This document shows, one piece after another, positions 23,254-23,274 of a stretch of 23,274 bases of DNA. Below the pieces are notes generated by a model. That model searched no databases, was not told the DNA's origin, and was given only the letters and a program-made list of their open reading frames with translations. This stretch comes from an uncultured bacterium (lineage in GTDB: Bacteria > Actinomycetota > Coriobacteriia > Coriobacteriales > Coriobacteriaceae). Position 1 is the stretch's first letter; each line of letters starts with the position of its first letter. A program made the position numbers and the translations under genes. The stretch spans positions 1 to 23,274 of the forward strand of contig CAJMRP010000018.1 of NCBI GenBank assembly GCA_905215765.1. The letters are read 5' to 3'.

Positions 23254-23274
23254 TGCCTGCATCAACCGCAGGCA
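23254..23274 (+). terminator. Probable hom terminator, cut by the window edge
   Basis: TGCCTGC (23254-23260) pairs with GCAGGCA (23268-23274) across a 7-nt loop, 45 nt after the hom stop. The preceding GGCGCGC may extend the stem beyond the edge. The expected U-run would lie outside the window, so the call is provisional. Confidence 0.6.

Overview
The window looks like the chromosome of a gut Coriobacteriia, most likely Collinsella (C. aerofaciens group). This rests on the partial 16S rRNA at the left edge, which I recognise from memory as Collinsella-like, on the GC-rich third positions of all the genes, and on the general gene content. No database search was run. Almost everything lies on the minus strand. 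Only the BASS-type transporter and homoserine dehydrogenase genes are on the plus strand.

Right-to-left layout: hom (homoserine dehydrogenase, plus strand) diverges from a six-gene branched-chain amino-acid-type ABC cluster made of two tandem paralogous lipoprotein binding proteins (livJ-like 2, livJ-like 1) followed by livH-livM-livG-livF. That cluster ends in a strong intrinsic terminator. Beyond the terminator lie a perfect 22-bp inverted repeat and a translationally coupled pair, cutC and a GalT/HIT-like DUF4931 gene. The DUF4931 gene converges with a BASS-family transporter gene (plus strand). That transporter diverges from an operon-like block: recJ fused to a RecQ-like helicase, then rel (ppGpp synthetase/hydrolase), then, after an intercistronic hairpin, a glyoxalase-II-like metallo-hydrolase. 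Class II fructose-bisphosphate aldolase follows with its own leader, and downstream of it is an unusually long (92 nt) hairpin. Next come a transglutaminase-like protease-fold gene, tRNA-Leu(CAA) with its terminator, the translation operon infC-rpmI-rplT with its terminator, and an rRNA operon leader leading into 16S rRNA, which runs off the left edge.

How the parts work together: infC-rpmI-rplT is the classic IF3-L35-L20 operon and carries two apparent autoregulatory devices: an AUA start codon for IF3 placed at ideal distance from GGAGG, and a terminator-like hairpin immediately in front of it. RecJ-RecQ and Rel join replication-fork repair with the stringent response in one transcription unit. 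The Liv cluster imports amino acids with two alternative receptors feeding one permease, and both receptors have a twin-arginine motif in front of a lipobox.

The most unusual items are the single-polypeptide RecJ nuclease/RecQ-like helicase, the infC AUA start with attenuator, the two large non-coding inverted repeats (92-nt hairpin and 22-bp repeat), and the cutC-DUF4931 coupling. I saw no CRISPR array, transposase gene, prophage or origin.
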